A DNA stretch of 11,270 bases from Burkholderiales bacterium (GCA_031257235.1 JAIRPA010000001.1:1-11270), one strand, 5' to 3'; shown: positions 1-6,933, numbered from the stretch's first letter. Numbers and translations are program-made. Notes: a model not told the origin generated them from the letters alone.

Positions 1-9
1 AAAAAAAAT

Positions 10-459
10 TTATCGCCCTAAAATCCGAGCAATGATGCCTCTTTTCCTTTGAAGCTCGGCTTCTTCTTTGCCAAACTTCTGGATGAGCGAAGGTCCGTAA
101 TTGGCGTCCTCGCTCTTGATGTGCGTGATGAGCCACCGAACCAATGTGTCGTGCAATTCTTCGGCAACGTCTTCGCCGGCAAGAAACCGTTCTTTGTACC
201 GCGCCACCCGACGGATGAACAAATCATGGATGCGTTTGTGCGCGCGCAGATACGGATAATCCGCCTCCTCCATCATCGCCTCTTCAAACGCAAAATGCGA
301 TTCGGTGTACTCGATCGTGTCCTCAAGGACTTCCGCCAACACTCGACGATCCCTTAAATGATCGTGGAGTTTGTTGACATAATCAAGAATCCTTTGATGC
401 TGTTTGTCAATGACTTTTACGCCGACACTTAAACTGTCTGACCATTCCAGATGTGCCAT
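10..459 (-). CDS. Bacteriohemerythrin (single-domain O2-binding di-iron protein)
   Basis: A 149-residue hemerythrin-like protein. Hemerythrins bind O2 reversibly at a non-haem di-iron centre in a four-helix bundle; bacterial single-domain forms are thought to store, carry or sense oxygen in the cytoplasm. All expected ligands are visible, numbered from the chosen start: His21 (in DKQH), His55 and Glu59 (HFAFE), His74 and His78 (HKRIH), His113 and Asp118 (HIKSED). The N-terminal LEWSDSLSVGV is typical of the family. The frame is open to a TTG at 477, but the ATG at 459 has GGAG about six bases upstream and gives the usual N-terminus, so it was chosen. There is no signal peptide and no fused chemotaxis or GGDEF domain. 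The gene appears monocistronic here; its 3' end lies at the window edge, so a terminator cannot be judged. Confidence 0.93.
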   Translation of the reverse strand: MAHLEWSDSLSVGVKVIDKQHQRILDYVNKLHDHLRDRRVLAEVLEDTIEYTESHFAFEEAMMEEADYPYLRAHKRIHDLFIRRVARYKERFLAGEDVAEELHDTLVRWLITHIKSEDANYGPSLIQKFGKEEAELQRKRGIIARILGR

Positions 460-821
460 ATATTCTCCAAATCTCAATCGATTAACTCATTTTCATAGAA
501 TGCGCATTTGAAAATGAATTTCTCAACCGTACATGATCCCAATGAGCCTTGTTTTCGTGGGAAATTTCACAAAAACAGTTAAATTCATAACACCACCGAC
601 CTCACACAAAAGCACAAAACGCGCCAAAAAAGCGCGCGCCATGTAGCGTATCGGCTTTTCTACCGACTAAAACCAATCTGTCAATGTGGGCATTATACGC
701 ACAAATTGTGATAAATACATATTTGTAACAAAGGGTCAGTTCAAATGCACAGGCGACCCGTTACGGCAAATTAAAGATCAGGGGCAGGCGGCATTATGCA
801 CCATTGCGGCGGCAAAAAGTA
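460..821. other. Intergenic region upstream of bacteriohemerythrin
   Basis: No convincing gene. It holds the 5' region of the bacteriohemerythrin gene, with the inverted repeat at 488-516. A perfect TATAAT on the minus strand (692-697) has no good -35. An AT-rich imperfect dyad around 707-728 has AAATA/TATTT at its core. A weak GC hairpin with CGCGC/GCGCG arms lies near 617-636. The plus-strand open frames across 686-1263 overlap the transporter gene antisense and have no supporting features. Confidence 0.5.
488..516. promoter_or_regulatory. Inverted repeat upstream of bacteriohemerythrin
   Basis: Perfect 8-bp arms CATTTTCA (488-495) and TGAAAATG (509-516) flank a 13-base spacer that contains the palindrome AATGCGCATT (499-508). 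It ends 29 bases before the bacteriohemerythrin start, a plausible place for an operator or a leader hairpin. It matches no binding site I can name with confidence (not a clear FNR or CRP box). Confidence 0.4.
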
Positions 822-833
822 CTACTTTTTGCC
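811..833. repeat. Perfect 23-bp palindrome, GGCAAAAAGTA type
   Basis: GGCAAAAAGTA (811-821), one central base, then TACTTTTTGCC (823-833). The arms are fully complementary. The palindrome contains the TAG stop codon of the minus-strand transporter gene (822-824). The same CGGCAAAAAGT / ACTTTTTGCCG arms recur at 7388-7427, so this is a member of a dispersed palindromic family. It may act as a transcript-end hairpin for the transporter mRNA. Confidence 0.75.
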
Positions 834-1415
834 GAACGGACTTACCGAGGGCGTCAAAATGGGTGCCTCCAGCACCAGCGGTAACAGCAACCTAAACGGC
901 AACAACAAAAAGACCGCCGACGCCAATTTGACCGAAAGATCGCCCATGGCAAGCATCACCCATGACATTTCCGAGCCGGCGAACGCCACGCCAAAAAAAA
1001 CGGCGGTATCCAAAATAGACGCCAAGATGGAGGCAAATAACGGCGCGCGCCACCAAACCATTTGGCGCAAACGATTAAAAACGACGATGTCAAACAATTG
1101 CGAGCAGATGAATGCCAAGCCCGACGCGCAAGCGATTCTCAAAGGGGCAACGAATGCCGATGCCACCACCGCAATGGCAAAACCGACCCATGCAACCCGT
1201 CTGGCGGCACGAGGACCCGCGCGGCGATTGGTCAAATCAGAGACCAAAAACGCAAAAGGATAGGAAAAAGCGCCCCAAGTCAGCCAATCATTGATCGGAA
1301 ATTGAACGAGCCAATTGGACACAATGACAACGACAATCATTGCCGTCATCGGCAAAACCAGTTTTTTGATCGGAAAGTTATCGTCAACACGCGGCGCGTT
1401 ATTCCATTGCAACAT
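822..1415 (-). CDS. VUT family transporter, probable queuosine precursor uptake (YhhQ-like)
   Basis: A 197-residue, strongly hydrophobic inner-membrane protein of the VUT family (COG1738). Characterised members such as E. coli YhhQ import queuosine precursors (preQ0/preQ1), which feed tRNA wobble modification. The diagnostic stretch GAFSYPFAFLVSDLTNRR is at residues 48-65, followed by several hydrophobic segments. An Asp in SILDTAVFF and the GDLSVKLAS region near the C-terminus also fit the family. The frame stays open upstream to 1655, but that part translates repeat DNA. The ATG at 1415 has GGGA six bases upstream and was chosen over the ATG at 1421, which directly abuts that motif. The protein is slightly shorter than E. 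coli YhhQ. The gene stands alone on its strand, and its stop lies inside a 23-bp palindrome. Family assignment is confident; substrate is inferred. Confidence 0.85.
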   Translation of the reverse strand: MLQWNNAPRVDDNFPIKKLVLPMTAMIVVVIVSNWLVQFPINDWLTWGAFSYPFAFLVSDLTNRRAGPRAARRVAWVGFAIAVVASAFVAPLRIACASGLAFICSQLFDIVVFNRLRQMVWWRAPLFASILASILDTAVFFGVAFAGSEMSWVMLAMGDLSVKLASAVFLLLPFRLLLPLVLEAPILTPSVSPFGKK

Positions 1416-1519
1416 TGTCATTCCCGTGTGGAAAGTAAGAAAGGATGCGAATTTTATCACAGCGGCAAAACAACGCCAAAAAGGGGTGACTGCGAAGCAG
1501 TCGGGGGTCTGCGCATTTC

Positions 1520-1539
1520 GGGCGAGGCAAGCCTCGCCC
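1520..1539. repeat. GGGCGAGGC palindrome
   Basis: GGGCGAGGC, AA, GCCTCGCCC: a perfect 9-bp stem followed by CCTACG. It sits between the transporter start and the two-hairpin element at 1546-1633. A related GGGCGAA...TTCGCCC sequence, also followed by CCCCTACG, occurs after mnmE (5790-5808). A smaller hairpin, ACTGC/GCAGT, lies just upstream near 1488-1501. Confidence 0.65.
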
Positions 1540-1545
1540 CTACGC

Positions 1546-1633
1546 AAAAAAGTAACCGGCTTTGCCGGTACTTCTTTGCCGGTACTTTTTTGGAAATTTA
1601 TTCCGCCCAAAAGTAGGTTTTTACTTTTGGGCG
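1546..1633 (-). repeat. Two-hairpin dispersed element, copy A
   Basis: Hairpin 1 is a perfect 12-bp stem, CGCCCAAAAGTA (1604-1615), loop GGTTTT, TACTTTTGGGCG (1622-1633). Twelve bases away, hairpin 2 has outer arms AAAAAAGTA (1546-1554) and TACTTTTTT (1583-1591) around CCGGC...GCCGG, with a 13-bp direct duplication TTTGCCGGTACTT (1561-1573 and 1575-1587). The hairpin 1 sequence with its loop is the exact reverse complement of 7161-7190, and the 12-base spacing to hairpin 2 is the same in both copies. The element lies between the transporter start and the rpmH promoter. Confidence 0.8.
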
Positions 1634-1656
1634 TCCCCTCCCTGATCCCTGACATA

Positions 1657-1685
1657 TTGACAAAACGCCCAAAAAAGGGCTTAAT
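1657..1685 (+). promoter_or_regulatory. Probable sigma-70 promoter of rpmH
   Basis: A perfect -35 TTGACA (1657-1662), a 17-base spacer and CTTAAT (1680-1685, four of six matches to TATAAT) lie about 44 bases before the rpmH start codon. The spacer and -10 edge include a small GCCC-A6-GGGC hairpin. The -35 begins only 23 bases after copy A of the repeat element. Confidence 0.55.
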
Positions 1686-1728
1686 TACGGGCTATTTTTC
1701 CGAAACACAAGAAAGAGCGATTTTTATT

Positions 1729-1863
1729 ATGAAACGTACTTATCAGCCTTCTAAAATTCGTCGCGCGAGAACGCATGGCTTTCGTTCGCGCATGGAAACT
1801 GCCGGCGGTCGTAAAGTTTTGTCGGCGCGTCGTCGCAAAGGTCGCGCCACGTTGTGCGTTTGA
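1729..1863 (+). CDS. rpmH: 50S ribosomal protein L34
   Basis: A 44-residue, Arg/Lys-rich protein that matches L34 over its whole length. It begins MKRTYQPSKI, has the conserved HGFRSRM (residues 16-22) and ends in a K/R-rich tail with KGRATLCV. L34 is a small protein of the large ribosomal subunit. The gene is too short for usual ORF cut-offs and sits inside a longer open frame that runs through repeat DNA from 1315; the true start is the ATG at 1729, as in other L34 proteins. Shine-Dalgarno pairing is weak (AAGAAAGAG lies rather far upstream). It is the first gene of the rpmH-rnpA-yidD-yidC block, with rnpA in the same frame 42 bases after the stop. Confidence 0.97.
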   Translation: MKRTYQPSKIRRARTHGFRSRMETAGGRKVLSARRRKGRATLCV

Positions 1864-1905
1864 GCCTTTGAGGGTCTTTATGATCCTCTCAATCGCGGTG
1901 CGCTC

Positions 1906-2334
1906 TTGAATTCCGTCTCATCTATGGATTGTGCGAGGGTATCGCGGCGCGGCGAGTCGCAATATCGTTTATCCGGCGCAGCGGCATTCACCCGAATTTT
2001 TGGCAACGGGCGTCGCTTTAAAGGCCGGTTTGTCCAAATCATCATCAATCCCGGCGAAAATCCCATCCCCCCCCACCTTCCGTCAACACGTTACGGAATT
2101 GTCGTGGGGCGCAAGGTTTTGCCGCGCGCGGTTGATCGCAATCGCTTCAAACGCAAAGTTCGTGTTCTGTTGCGCACTTGGCGAAACGCTTTATCAGGGT
2201 TTGAAATTCTCGTTTTAGCCGGAAAGATGGCACGTGACACCATCAACGCTGCCGTCGCCGAAGTCGAACAACTCTTAACGCTTGCCCTCCCCGCTCAAAA
2301 ACCCGATGTTGCGCATCGCACGAAAACGCCATGA
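1906..2334 (+). CDS. rnpA: Ribonuclease P protein component
   Basis: A basic protein of up to 142 residues, the protein subunit of RNase P, which with the RNA subunit removes 5' leaders from pre-tRNAs. The family signature is clear: RYGIVVGRKV (62-71) followed by the RNR motif in AVDRNRFKRKVRV (75-87). Near the N-terminus RLSGAAAFTRIF matches the usual RL...F..vf pattern. The start is uncertain: a TTG at 1906 gives 142 residues and an ATG at 1924 gives 136; neither has a strong ribosome binding site, and upstream the frame reaches only the rpmH stop. The C-terminal 13 or so residues are Pro/Lys-rich and probably disordered. The stop overlaps the yidD start (ATGA at 2331-2334), implying translational coupling. 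Confidence 0.95.
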   Translation: MNSVSSMDCARVSRRGESQYRLSGAAAFTRIFGNGRRFKGRFVQIIINPGENPIPPHLPSTRYGIVVGRKVLPRAVDRNRFKRKVRVLLRTWRNALSGFEILVLAGKMARDTINAAVAEVEQLLTLALPAQKPDVAHRTKTP

Positions 2335-2624
2335 TGAAAACACTCCTGATGATCCCGATTTACGTTTATCGTTTCGTCTTCAAACCCTTGATGGGTTTTG
2401 GCGCGGGTCATTGCCGTTTTTATCCGAGTTGCTCTGATTACGCGCAAGAGGCGATCAAAAAACACGGGGGGTTGCCCGGAGGGTGGCTGGCCATCCGTCG
2501 CTTGATGTGTTGTCACCCGTTTCACGAAGGCGGGTATGATCCCGTGCCGGACAACGGTACCACGCCTTTTCGTTGTCAACATCAAAAAATCCCCGGCGCC
2601 TCTTCTCATCATCACTATTCTTAA
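2331..2624 (+). CDS. yidD: Membrane protein insertion efficiency factor YidD
   Basis: A 97-residue small membrane-associated protein that assists YidC/Sec-dependent insertion of inner-membrane proteins. The N-terminal stretch (about residues 4-23) is hydrophobic or amphipathic. The family core is intact: CRFYPSCSDYAQEA (28-41), with Cys28 and Cys34, and CCHPFHEGGYDPVP from Cys60. The C-terminal tail ends with a short His-rich sequence. Two adjacent ATGs (2331 and 2334) are possible starts; the first overlaps the rnpA stop. The gap to yidC is 14 bases. The order rnpA-yidD-yidC is standard in proteobacteria and supports the assignment. Confidence 0.95.
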   Translation: MMKTLLMIPIYVYRFVFKPLMGFGAGHCRFYPSCSDYAQEAIKKHGGLPGGWLAIRRLMCCHPFHEGGYDPVPDNGTTPFRCQHQKIPGASSHHHYS

Positions 2625-2638
2625 TATCGGTTTTATAT

Positions 2639-4321
2639 ATGGATAATCAACGTTTGTTATTTTTTGCGGTTTTTGCGATTTCTCTTTATTTTTTGTGGAC
2701 GGGCTGGCAGAACGAACAAGCGAAATTGCGCGCGCCTCAAGTCGCCGCGCAAGCCATAGAAAACCCCGCCCTCCCCCAAGACATTCAAAAAGCGCCGGGA
2801 GACAACGCATCGCCCAAAACCATCGAGCCCCAAATCAAAAACGTTCCCTCCTTGCCGCCCGTCACGGTGACCACCGATTTATACGAAGTGTCGATCAATC
2901 CGGTGGGCGGGGTCATTGAAAAAATGGCTTTGTTGAAGCAACCCAGTGCCGAAGATAAAACCAAACCCTATCTTGTCATGCAAAATCAGGAAGGCAGATA
3001 TTTAGTCGCGCAATCGGGGTTTGCAAGTGAAGGCTTGCCGAATCACTACACCACGTATCAAATCACCTCCCAACAATTGGAGTTAAAAGAAGGCGAAGAC
3101 CGGTTTGACTTACATTTGCAAGCCACTGCCGACAATAACGATGTTGTCGAACAGATTTTCACGTTTCATCGGAACAGTTATGTGATTGATGTCACGTATA
3201 AAGTCACCAACAAAACCGCCACGGAACAATCACCGGTGGCGTATTTTCAGTTCAAGCGGGACAAACAGGAAGTCAGCAAACGAAACGCGATGGCGCCCGC
3301 GGCGTATGTCGGCGCGGCTGTTTTTGATAAAAACGATAATTTTAAGAAGGTCGATTTTAAAGCGATGGATAAAATCGCGGCAGACCCCGTCAATAATCCC
3401 CTGCCCTATACCGCCAAAAACAACGACGGTTGGGTGGCGATGATTGAACATTATTTTGTGACCGCGTGGGCGTTACCCAAAGAAAACGAAACCGAGCGCA
3501 CCTTTTTTACCAAAGCGGTGGGCGAAGATAAATACACGGCGGGAATGCAGATTCCTTTGGGGGTTATCGCGCCACAACAAACGGCGTCGTTGACGGTGCC
3601 GTTGTACGCCGGTCCGCAAGATCAAGATGTCTTGAGCCAATTGGCGCCGAGTTTAAATCTGGTGGTGGATTACGGTATTTTTACCGTGATTGCCAAACCG
3701 ATGTTTTGGTTGGTGAATTTCTTTTATCGGCTGATCGGTAATTGGGGTTGGGCGATCATCGCGATGACCATTCTCATCCGCTTGGTGTTTTATCCCTTGA
3801 ATGCGGCGGCCGCGCGCTCGATGGCAAAAATGAAAATCATCGCGCCAAAGATGAAGTTAATCCAAGAAGAATTTAAAGAAGACAAACAACAAATGCAGGT
3901 TCGGATGATGGAACTCTATAAAAAAGAGAAAATCAATCCCTTGGGCGGATGTTTGCCGATTTTAATTCAGATGCCGTTTTTCATCGCGCTTTATTGGGTG
4001 TTGCTCTCTGCGGCGGAATTGCGCTACGCGCCTTGGTTTTTATGGATACAAGACTTATCTCAACCCGACCCGTATTTTATTTTGCCCGCGCTTTACGCCG
4101 TCTCCGCCTTCCTGCAAATGAAGTTGTCGCCGACGCCGGTCACCGACCCCGCGCAGGCAAAGATGATGCAAATGTTGCCGGTGGTGTTTGCCGTCTTGTT
4201 TGTATTCTTCCCGTCCGGCTTGGTGTTGTATTGGTTTGTGAGCAACTTGTTCCAGATCGGTCAACAGTGGTACGTGAATCGTATGTTGGAGCGTGAGGCG
4301 GCGAAACGCAACGCCTCATAA
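2639..4321 (+). CDS. yidC: Membrane protein insertase YidC
   Basis: A 560-residue Oxa1/YidC-family insertase that places proteins in the inner membrane alone or with SecYEG. The Gram-negative architecture is visible. One N-terminal membrane anchor (about residues 6-24) starts MDNQRLLFFAVF. A large periplasmic beta domain follows (about 25-345). The C-terminal conserved core has about five membrane segments. Arg381 in TILIRLVFYPL corresponds to the essential hydrophilic-groove arginine. The cytoplasmic coiled hairpin (MAKMKIIAPKM onward) and NPLGGCLPILIQMPFF follow, then a hydrophobic C-terminus with a short basic tail. The open frame extends upstream to 2573 within yidD, but the ATG at 2639 gives the canonical N-terminus. 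The Shine-Dalgarno sequence is weak, suggesting coupling to yidD. Confidence 0.97.
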   Translation: MDNQRLLFFAVFAISLYFLWTGWQNEQAKLRAPQVAAQAIENPALPQDIQKAPGDNASPKTIEPQIKNVPSLPPVTVTTDLYEVSINPVGGVIEKMALLKQPSAEDKTKPYLVMQNQEGRYLVAQSGFASEGLPNHYTTYQITSQQLELKEGEDRFDLHLQATADNNDVVEQIFTFHRNSYVIDVTYKVTNKTATEQSPVAYFQFKRDKQEVSKRNAMAPAAYVGAAVFDKNDNFKKVDFKAMDKIAADPVNNPLPYTAKNNDGWVAMIEHYFVTAWALPKENETERTFFTKAVGEDKYTAGMQIPLGVIAPQQTASLTVPLYAGPQDQDVLSQLAPSLNLVVDYGIFTVIAKPMFWLVNFFYRLIGNWGWAIIAMTILIRLVFYPLNAAAARSMAKMKIIAPKMKLIQEEFKEDKQQMQVRMMELYKKEKINPLGGCLPILIQMPFFIALYWVLLSAAELRYAPWFLWIQDLSQPDPYFILPALYAVSAFLQMKLSPTPVTDPAQAKMMQMLPVVFAVLFVFFPSGLVLYWFVSNLFQIGQQWYVNRMLEREAAKRNAS

Positions 4322-4323
4322 TC

Positions 4324-4360
4324 CAATGGCGCTTAGCAAACGCCTTTGTTAAGCGCATTG
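4324..4360 (+). promoter_or_regulatory. Long hairpin between yidC and mnmE
   Basis: CGCTTAGCAAA (4330-4340), loop CGCC, TTTGTTAAGCG (4345-4355), with one G-U pair. It is extended by CAATG (4324-4328) pairing with CATTG (4356-4360) across one bulged G. This gives roughly a 16-bp stem. No T-tract follows, and the mnmE Shine-Dalgarno GGAG begins at 4363, so it is not a standard terminator. An mRNA processing, stability or translation-control hairpin is more likely. Confidence 0.6.
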
Positions 4361-4373
4361 CCGGAGCTTTATT

Positions 4374-5780
4374 TTGACCACCCCTGCACCCGACACGATC
4401 GCCGCGATTGCCACCCCCGCGGGACGGGGCGGCGTGGGCATCGTGCGCATTTCGGGGGGTGATCTTTCTTCCTTCATCAAGGGCTTGTGCGGACGCGAAA
4501 CCTTGCCGCCGCGTCGCGCCGTTTATCTCTCGTTTTTGGACGACCAACATCGCGCGATGGATGAAGGCATCGCGCTTTATTTTGCCGCGCCCCGCTCTTA
4601 TACCGGCGAGAACATTTTGGAGCTTCACGGTCACGGCGGGGTTGCCGTCACGCGCGCATTGTTGGCGCGCGCCATTCAATTGGGTGCCCGCTTGGCGCGT
4701 CCGGGGGAATTAACTTATCGCGCGTTTTTAAACGGCAAGCTCGACTTGGCACAGGCGGAAGCCGTGGCGGATTTAATCGACGCCTCCACCACCACCGCGA
4801 TGCGTGCCGCGGCGCGTAGCCTTTCCGGCGTCTTTTCCAAAGAGGTCAACGCCATTGCCGACAACATGATGACGGCGCGTGTTCATATTGAAGCGTTGTT
4901 GGATTTTCCCGAAGAAGAATTAGACGGGGTCATCGACGAATCCACCTTGCAACTCATCACCACCTTGCGCCAAAACTGCGACGCGCTTTATCGCCGCGCC
5001 CAAGCCGGCGCGCCCTTGCGTGAAGGCTTAACGGTTGTTTTGGTCGGCAAGACAAACGTCGGCAAATCCAGTTTATTGAATGCGTTGGCGCGCGAAGACG
5101 CGGCGATCGTCACGCCGGTGGCAGGAACCACGCGCGACACCATCGAACGACAAATTGCGATTGCCGGCATTCCATTGACCATTGTGGACACGGCGGGGAT
5201 CCGCCACACCGAAGACGAAGTTGAAAAAATAGGGATTGACCGCACGTGGGCGGCGATACAACATGCAGATATTATATTTTTAATTCAAGACGCGCGCGAT
5301 TCGGTCAACAAGGATTCGGCATCTTTGACGAATATCGACGATGAAGTCGCGGCGAAGTTACCTCATGACTTGCCGCGTTTGACGGTGTGGAACAAATACG
5401 ATTTATTAGATGAAACCCAAAAAGCAAAAGTAAGACATCGTTCCCCACTTGCGCCCGACAACCCTGAAAGAGACGTTTGGATTTCCGCTAAAACTCATGA
5501 AGGCATCGACGATCTTGAACGCGCGGTCTTAGACAAAATCCACATCGCGCCGATGACCGAAGACACCTTTTTGGCGCGTGAACGCCATACGGAAGCGTTA
5601 AAAATCGCACTTGACGAATTAACACTTGCCGAAGCGGAAATCGCCCAAGCTCATCCCGCGTTGGAGTTAATCGCCGAACGATTGCGTTACGCGCACAATG
5701 CCTTGCAAACCATCACCGGCAAAGTTGTTGCCGACGATATTTTGGGCGAAATTTTCAGCCGATTCTGCATCGGCAAGTAA
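4374..5780 (+). CDS. mnmE: tRNA modification GTPase MnmE
   Basis: A 468-residue GTPase that works with MnmG to install the (carboxymethyl)aminomethyl group on wobble uridine 34 of certain tRNAs. The N-terminal formyl-THF-binding domain starts DTIAAIATPAGRGGVGIVRISG and includes RPGELTYRAFLNGKLDLAQAEAV. The inserted G domain shows G1 GKTNVGKS (225-232), G2 GTTRD (251-255), G3 DTAG (272-275), G4 NKYD (340-343) and G5 SAK (371-373). The protein ends FCIGK, the family's invariant C-terminus. The start is a TTG at 4374 with GGAG seven bases upstream. The usual Pro in the P-loop (GxPNxGKS) is Thr here. It follows yidC by 52 bases, which contain the hairpin at 4324-4360. Confidence 0.97.
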   Translation: MTTPAPDTIAAIATPAGRGGVGIVRISGGDLSSFIKGLCGRETLPPRRAVYLSFLDDQHRAMDEGIALYFAAPRSYTGENILELHGHGGVAVTRALLARAIQLGARLARPGELTYRAFLNGKLDLAQAEAVADLIDASTTTAMRAAARSLSGVFSKEVNAIADNMMTARVHIEALLDFPEEELDGVIDESTLQLITTLRQNCDALYRRAQAGAPLREGLTVVLVGKTNVGKSSLLNALAREDAAIVTPVAGTTRDTIERQIAIAGIPLTIVDTAGIRHTEDEVEKIGIDRTWAAIQHADIIFLIQDARDSVNKDSASLTNIDDEVAAKLPHDLPRLTVWNKYDLLDETQKAKVRHRSPLAPDNPERDVWISAKTHEGIDDLERAVLDKIHIAPMTEDTFLARERHTEALKIALDELTLAEAEIAQAHPALELIAERLRYAHNALQTITGKVVADDILGEIFSRFCIGK

Positions 5781-5789
5781 GGGCGATGT

Positions 5790-5808
5790 GGGCGAACATG
5801 ATTCGCCC
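5790..5808. repeat. GGGCGAA palindrome downstream of mnmE
   Basis: GGGCGAA (5790-5796), CATGA, TTCGCCC (5802-5808), followed by GCCCCTACGG. It lies ten bases after the mnmE stop. It could form the 3' end of the mnmE transcript but has no T-tract. It resembles the palindrome at 1520-1539, which also ends in CCTACG. Confidence 0.55.
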
Positions 5809-5829
5809 GCCCCTACGGAAAAAACGTCG

Positions 5830-5856
5830 AAAAAAAACTGCCGGCAGAGCCGGCAG
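5830..5856 (-). terminator. Rho-independent terminator of the peroxidase gene
   Basis: CTGCCGGC (5838-5845), loop AGA, GCCGGCAG (5849-5856) form an 8-bp GC-rich stem. Read on the minus strand it is followed by eight T residues (5837-5830). It sits 40 bases beyond the stop codon of the cytochrome c peroxidase gene, a standard position. Confidence 0.88.
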
Positions 5857-5895
5857 TAAGATGATGAAAACAAACCTAAAACAAAAACGCAACGC

Positions 5896-6933
5896 TTACT
5901 CGAACGGTTTGGGTCGCGGCGTGTTGTTTTGAGAGGGCGGCAGAATCGGCAATATCAATTTAGGTTGATCGCCGGTCAAGGTCTTCAAAAACGCAACGAT
6001 TTGTGCGGTTTCTTCAGCCGTGTAATTCTGACCGAGTTGCAAACGCCCCATCACCATAACGGCATCTTCAAGCGTTTTTGCGGCGCCGTCGTGGAAGTAC
6101 GGATAGGTCAGCTCAACGTTACGCAAAGTCGGCACTTTGAAGTTAAAGCGATCCGCGTCTTCTTTGGTGACTTCTGCGCGACCCATCGCGGGATTTTGGG
6201 TTTTGTACGGCTCAATCACGCCCATTTTCTGGAACGAGCTTGCCCCAACCCCTTCCCCGTTATGGCAGGCAACGCAACCGCTGTCTTTAAACAAGGCATA
6301 CCCTTTTTTCTCTTGAGCGGTAATGGCTTTTTTATCGCCTTTTAACCATTTATCAAAACGCGAATTCGGGGTTTTCAATGTTTTTTCAAATTCGGCGATA
6401 GCGTCCGTCACCAAAGCAATATCCAGCTTCTTATTGCCGTAGATTTTGGCAAATTCTTCACGGTATTGCGGAATGGAATTGAGTACGTCCACCGCGAGAT
6501 CGTGAGAGGAAGCCATTTCTTTGGGATTGGCGATCGGTCCGCCGGCTTGTTCTTGAAGGTCTTTGGCGCGACCATCCCAGAATTGCACAAAGTTCAAACT
6601 GGAGTTCAAAACGGTCGGCGAGTTGATCGGACCTTGTTGCCAACGATCACCGATGGAGGTCGGCAGATTGTCCGAACCGCCCATGGAAAGATTGTGGCAG
6701 GAATTGCAGGAAATAAAGCCTGATTTAGATAAGCGCGGATCAAAAAACAATTTTTTTCCGAGCGCGACTTTGGCGGCATTGGTGACTTTGACCGGCGTAA
6801 TCGGTTGAATGGGTTCGTCTTTTCCTTGCGCCATGACCATCGTTGCGGTCGTCAAACCGACAAGCACGCAAGCAACGCCTGATAATTTACGAAATGTTCG
6901 TAAATTTTTTGTGAGTACGAGTGAGTGAATCAT
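5896..6933 (-). CDS. Periplasmic di-haem cytochrome c peroxidase
   Basis: A 345-residue protein of the bacterial cytochrome c peroxidase / MauG family, which reduces H2O2 to water in the periplasm using electrons from a small cytochrome or cupredoxin. Two c-haem motifs are present, CNSCH (76-80) and CVACH (220-224). The first is followed by MGGSD and the family stretch NSPTVLN...FWDGRAKDLQEQA, then NPKEM (Glu139 is a candidate catalytic acid). Met295 in VMVMGRLQLG is in the usual place for the Met ligand of the C-terminal electron-transferring haem. An N-terminal hydrophobic segment (about 17-34) ending in AQ predicts Sec export. The C-terminal tail is Pro-rich. The ATG at 6933 has AAGGA about eleven bases upstream. 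It is monocistronic, with its own terminator at 5830-5856. Peroxidase activity rather than a MauG-like role is inferred from length and motifs. Confidence 0.93.
   Translation of the reverse strand: MIHSLVLTKNLRTFRKLSGVACVLVGLTTATMVMAQGKDEPIQPITPVKVTNAAKVALGKKLFFDPRLSKSGFISCNSCHNLSMGGSDNLPTSIGDRWQQGPINSPTVLNSSLNFVQFWDGRAKDLQEQAGGPIANPKEMASSHDLAVDVLNSIPQYREEFAKIYGNKKLDIALVTDAIAEFEKTLKTPNSRFDKWLKGDKKAITAQEKKGYALFKDSGCVACHNGEGVGASSFQKMGVIEPYKTQNPAMGRAEVTKEDADRFNFKVPTLRNVELTYPYFHDGAAKTLEDAVMVMGRLQLGQNYTAEETAQIVAFLKTLTGDQPKLILPILPPSQNNTPRPKPFE

Noticed and set aside
706..714. Possible DnaA box (TTATCACAA on the minus strand)
   Set aside because: It differs from TTATCCACA at several positions and is solitary, so it does not support an origin.
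1062..1616. Long plus-strand open frame antisense to the transporter
   Set aside because: It is antisense to a clear membrane-protein gene, has low-complexity basic composition and runs into repeat DNA; no ribosome binding site or recognisable domain.
1416..1655. N-terminal extension of the VUT transporter by 80 residues
   Set aside because: The extension translates the two-hairpin repeat DNA and lacks family similarity; the ATG at 1415 has a GGGA ribosome binding site and gives the expected N-terminus.
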